Notes under the pieces: generated by a model
The model's database searches: none
Told to the model about the DNA's origin: nothing
What the model saw: only the letters and a program-made list of their open reading frames with translations
From: Portunus trituberculatus
Taxonomy: Eukaryota > Arthropoda > Malacostraca > Decapoda > Portunidae
Assembly (NCBI RefSeq): GCF_017591435.1
Contig: NC_059272.1
Span: 7,154,550 to 7,218,549, forward strand
Direction: 5' to 3'
DNA: 64,000 bases
Part shown: piece by piece, positions 60,666-64,000 of the stretch
Layout of the letters: each line of letters begins with the position of its first letter
How positions within the stretch are numbered: the first letter of the stretch is position 1
Position numbers and translations under genes: made by a program

Positions 60666-60849
60666 GCTGCACCCAAACAATGAGCTCGTGTCGCCGCACT
60701 TCGCCTTCGTGGGTCGTCGTGGGGAGCAGGTGCGGGAGGTGAGGGAGTTGGGCAGCAGCGACCTGGGCTGCTACTACCATGGCGTAGACCAGACGGAGGC
60801 CAAGTACCCCAATGCTGCCACCATCGCCGTGGAGCTGTGTGGTCATGTT
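60666..60849 (+). CDS. ADAMTS-like metalloprotease, exon 4 (propeptide core)
   Basis: 184 bp between CTTCCATAG and the donor GTGAGT. In phase with exon 3 it reads (K)LHPNNELVSPHFAFVGRRG, then a polar stretch and SSDLGCYYHGVDQTEAKYPN, AATIAVELCGHV. The CYYxG block and the AxxAVxLCxxxxG block are the two cysteine-bearing signatures of ADAM/ADAMTS propeptides. GC-rich codons contrast with the AT-rich introns, as expected for a real exon. Exit phase 0. Confidence 0.92.
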
Positions 60850-61234
60850 GTGAGTTGATTGATCTGCTGGACGTGAAAATATCTGATTGATTTCTTCGCA
60901 GGTGTAGGGTTATAGAATACTTTTATCTTGTGACTTTCTTATTTCATTTCCTGTCTCCTTTTTATTCGTATTACTAGTTGTTTCAAGAATCTCTTAATCT
61001 CAGTTCTTCTGTCTTGAATTATTTGGAATGAACTCTCATTTCTCTTGTAAGGTTCTTCTTACTAAACTCGTATGATGTAGAATGTGTTCTTCCTGCCTTT
61101 TCTTTTTGTAGTATTGGAAGTCAATCTTCCTTATTTCTCTTGTAGAATTTGGAACTTTTATTTCAACACACTTTTTCGTTGTTGGATCTTTTACCCGAGT
61201 CACCGTCTCAACACCCTTGTTTTCTTCGATGCAG
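60850..61234. other. intron 4
   Basis: 385 bp, T-rich, from GTGAGT to TTCTTCGATGCAG. No repeats. Confidence 0.85.
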
Positions 61235-61391
61235 CGGGGTGTTATTCACGGGCCCTCCCAGGAGTACATAATCGAGCCCCTGCCAAGCGAGGTGACCCAT
61301 GCAAGGCGGCGACGAAGCCTTAGCGCCACGTCCGACATCCCCACCCACATTCTCTACACCAGGGTCACCGCCCTAGCAGCCCCAGAATATC
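61235..61391 (+). CDS. ADAMTS-like metalloprotease, exon 5 (end of propeptide)
   Basis: 157 bp between TTCGATGCAG and the donor GTGAGT. It reads RGVIHGPSQEYIIEPLPSEV, then THARRRRSLSATSDIPTHIL and YTRVTALAAPEY. GVI...EYxIEPL directly after LCxxxxG is the hallmark continuation of the M12B propeptide. RRRRS is a good proprotein-convertase (furin-type) site, and HILYTR resembles the HxxYxR that ends many ADAMTS propeptides. Exit phase 1. A GT array begins 49 bp into the next intron. Confidence 0.92.
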
Positions 61392-61440
61392 GTGAGTCAC
61401 TTCACCACAGAAACGGAACAAGAACTCCATGCCGGGAACA

Positions 61441-61618
<178 letters not shown>

Positions 61619-61851
61619 TTTTCAATGCATAAAAACGGAGAAGTATTATGTTTTCAAGGTATAAAGGTGAGAGAGACACATAATGTTTTCAAAAGATACC
61701 TGAGTCATTCTAGCGCGCCATACAAGGAACAAGGGAACAAAGTACAGGGAAATGAAATCAAGGTGAATAGTGTTATGAAATATTCAGTACTAAAAACAAA
61801 ATTCCCAAACATTTAATGAACCAAGGATTTTTATACACTATTATTTGATTT

Positions 61852-62004
<153 letters not shown>

Positions 62005-62029
62005 TGGGTGGGTGGGTGCGTGTGTGCGT

Positions 62030-62313
62030 GTGTTCACCATGGTCGTTTACTTCACCCAGCCAACTTTTCCCCTACTGAAAGAGCTCAGAGCTCATACTGA
62101 CCGATCTTCGGATGGGACTAAGACCACATCACACACCACACATACCGGGAAAGCGAGGCCACAACCCCTCGAGTTACATCCCGTACCTATACTTCCTGCT
62201 AGGTGAAGAAACTATAATTAAGAGGATTGCCCATTTCCCTCGTCGCTCCCGGAACTCGAACCCGGACCCTCTCAGTTGTGAGCCGAGTGTGCTAACCACT
62301 ATACTACGCGGTG
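62030..62313 (-). mobile_element. tRNA-derived SINE, type B, copy B7
   Basis: Minus strand. The head is at the right (62240-62313, antisense B box GGAACTCGAACCCGG and CACTATACTACGCGG); the body runs leftward to the CACCATGGTCGTTTACTTCA end. The usual CA tail would lie at 62003-62030, where GTGTG words occur. Located in intron 5, antisense to the gene. Confidence 0.9.
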
Positions 62314-62334
62314 TGTGTGTAATTCACTGTTCAC

Positions 62335-62634
62335 TGGGTTTTTTTTCATTGTTTGATCTGCTGCAGTCTCTGACGAGACAGCCAGACGTTACCCTACGGA
62401 ACGAGCTCAGAGCTTATTATTTCCGATCTTGGGATAGGTCTGAGATCAGGCACACACCACACACCGGGACAACAAGGTCACAACTCCTCGATTTACATCC
62501 CGTACCTACTCACTGCTATGTGAACAGGGGCTACACGTGAAAGGAGACACACCCAAATATCTCCACCTGGCCGGGGAATCGAACCCCGGTCATCTGGCTT
62601 GTGAAGCCAGCGCTCTAACCACTGAGCTACCGGG
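62335..62634 (-). mobile_element. tRNA-derived SINE, type A, copy A4
   Basis: Minus strand, immediately preceding B7 in element orientation (A then B). The head at 62560-62634 carries the antisense of the CAC anticodon arm (GGCTTGTGAAGCC) and B box. The left end has CTGATCTCAGAGTC-type counterparts (CTGCAGTCTCTGACGAGAC). Confidence 0.92.

Positions 62635-62674
<40 letters not shown>
62635..62674. repeat. (GT)n microsatellite
   Basis: About 40 bp of GT at the head side of A4, equivalent to the CA array that precedes A1 and A2. Confidence 0.96.
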
Positions 62675-62677
<3 letters not shown>

Positions 62678-62883
62678 ATACTTGGCCAATTCAGTGTCAC
62701 TCCTTGCTTTCATTCATGACAAACACCAAACACTGCTACTCACCAATCCTTAATTAGAAGTAACGCCAGCCACCTTGGCAGTCACAGCTGCCTTCTGTAT
62801 CTGCTTGTATTTGGCAGCAAAAAGATTAAAATAACTTCAGAAATGCAGTGTGAAGAATTTGCTCAATTTATTTACAATTTATC
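62675..62883. other. unassigned intronic sequence
   Basis: Nothing recognised. Confidence 0.5.
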
Positions 62884-63176
62884 TATTTATTTGTTATTGT
62901 TATTATTATTGTTTTTATGTTGCGGTTATCGTGCCTGTAGGTTTACTTTTTACTTGAAGCGCTGTTCAACTTCCACCCATTAGTGGCGCAGGCAATTTTA
63001 TTTTTGGTGTAACTACCTAGAACCTGGGTATCATGGTGACATGTAGGTAACTTTAAACCACTCGACAAATGGCAAAGTATCAAGGTGGTACGTGGTGGGA
63101 TTCGAACCTACGCGTGGACATCTGCCCGATCCCACACTCACCACCTTATCCACTACATCCACTACGCCACCACTTC
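62884..63176 (-). mobile_element. tRNA-derived SINE, type C, copy C5
   Basis: Minus strand. Head at 63085-63176 (antisense B box GGGATTCGAACC). The body lacks the CCATATTAGGG part. The T-rich tail is at 62884-62915 with ATT units. In intron 5. Confidence 0.87.
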
Positions 63177-63665
63177 CCTGTGTCTGTGACTGATAAAAAA
63201 ATTTAATCTGTTTCCATAAGTTTAATAAGAAAAGTGTGATTTAACTAAATGAAGAAAGATAAGCTAATGCTTCTCCTTGTCATAAGCGAATGTTTCAACT
63301 TTCGTGTTTTATTAGATATGCAGTAAGCTCCTTTAGAATGTCTAAGACTAAAACTCTTTTGAAAAGGGAAAAATAATCACTAGAAAACCAAAGCACATCA
63401 CATTTTTCTTCACGTCTCAGAAGTGGACATTAGATTTCCTTTTATATAAGACTGATATTTCCTTTAAAGATCGATAACCAACACAAACCAATTTACTTGC
63501 CTTCACTAATATTCACAATCATAAATATTCCCTCACACCCTTTCGTCTTTTCTTTTGTATCCTCAACATTCTATTCTCCTCAGGTTTCTTACGCTCACAC
63601 GACATTCCCAGGCGCTTCTAAATGCGTATTGAGGAAACAATAAGTGGGTGAGGAAGGAAATTATC

Positions 63666-63668
<3 letters not shown>
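63177..63668. other. unassigned intronic sequence
   Basis: AT-rich. No exon with matching phase seen. Confidence 0.5.

Positions 63669-63729
<61 letters not shown>
63669..63729. repeat. (GA)n microsatellite in intron 5
   Basis: About 61 bp of GA, 60 bp before exon 6. Confidence 0.97.
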
Positions 63730-63733
<4 letters not shown>

Positions 63734-63789
63734 ACTGTGATGATAACATGACCCGGCAGTGTCGAGGCCGCGGAGATCCTTCATGACAG

Positions 63790-63919
63790 GTCAGGAGGCA
63801 AGGGCAGCGATGGGGGAACGTACCGGCCTGCGCTCCTACTACGACAGCTATGAGCACGTGGTGGACTCGCACTTGAGATCCGAGTGGGACGACCTGAACC
63901 CCGGCAGGAGTTATGACAG
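63790..63919 (+). CDS. ADAMTS-like metalloprotease, exon 6 (gene continues past window)
   Basis: 130 bp between TCATGACAG and the donor GTGAGT. With entry phase 1 from exon 5 it reads (R)QEARAAMGERTGLRSYYDS, then YEHVVDSHLRSEWDDLNPGR and SYD. No stop in this frame, and GC-rich. I recognise no motif here; it lies between the propeptide end and where the HExxH catalytic domain would start. The metalloprotease domain itself is not in this window. Exit phase 2. Confidence 0.75.
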
Positions 63920-64000
63920 GTGAGTGGGAGGAAGGGAGGGAAGGAGGGAGGGCAGGTAATGGGAGAAGGAAAGAAAAACCAGGGAAGACAAAGGAAGGAG

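Overview
This is a eukaryotic, intron- and repeat-dominated window. It has very long AT, GA and CA dinucleotide arrays (about 6 kb, or 9-10% of the window, tallied by eye), tRNA-derived SINEs, several clades of LINE, a DIRS-type tyrosine-recombinase retroelement and a Tigger transposon. There is no prokaryotic gene organisation. The mixture fits an arthropod, most likely a decapod crustacean; that assignment is inference from style, not from a diagnostic gene.

Layout. 1-5 kb: two antisense copies of one Jockey-superfamily LINE (called family J here), among AT and trinucleotide repeats. 5-9.8 kb: a SINE (type C), unassigned sequence and a degenerate 62-75 bp tandem array. 9.8-11.4 kb: a third J copy. 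11.5-17.4 kb: a SINE cluster of types A, B and C with CA tails. 18.18-25.7 kb: a nearly full-length J element (minus strand) interrupted by a degenerate DIRS-like element (plus strand). 26.2 kb: a possible Harbinger transposase fragment. 29.42-38.04 kb: an 8.6-kb LTR retrotransposon on the minus strand, with 1.27-kb LTRs, a tRNA-Leu-type primer site and no coding capacity. 38.04-39.03 kb: a J copy with an inverted 5' part (twin-priming signature). 39.1-40.05 kb: a second, RTE-like LINE. 40.41-43.0 kb: a Tigger/pogo transposase pseudogene. 43.3-44.4 kb: a possible LINE ORF1-type reading frame. 47.33-47.80 kb: a small inverted-repeat element sitting between CT arrays. 50.25-50.75 kb: a foldback structure whose loop is an AT array. 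51.1-52.3 kb: a CR1-like LINE 3' end, then two type B SINEs.

The only convincing host gene starts at about 55.2 kb and runs off the right edge. It is the 5' part of a secreted ADAMTS-like metalloprotease (M12B propeptide). Six exons are proposed: a signal-peptide exon, a short exon 2, three propeptide exons and one exon after the propeptide. Exons 3-6 have compatible splice phases. Exons 1 and 2 fit each other, but the exon 2/exon 3 junction is out of phase as read. Its introns hold SINEs and GA/CT arrays, and one CT array directly forms the polypyrimidine tract of an acceptor site.

The history visible here is nested insertion: DIRS into LINE, an LTR element abutting LINE sequence, SINEs into the CA tails of other SINEs, and LINE 3' ends next to AT arrays. 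No CRISPR, operon or prokaryote-type system is present.
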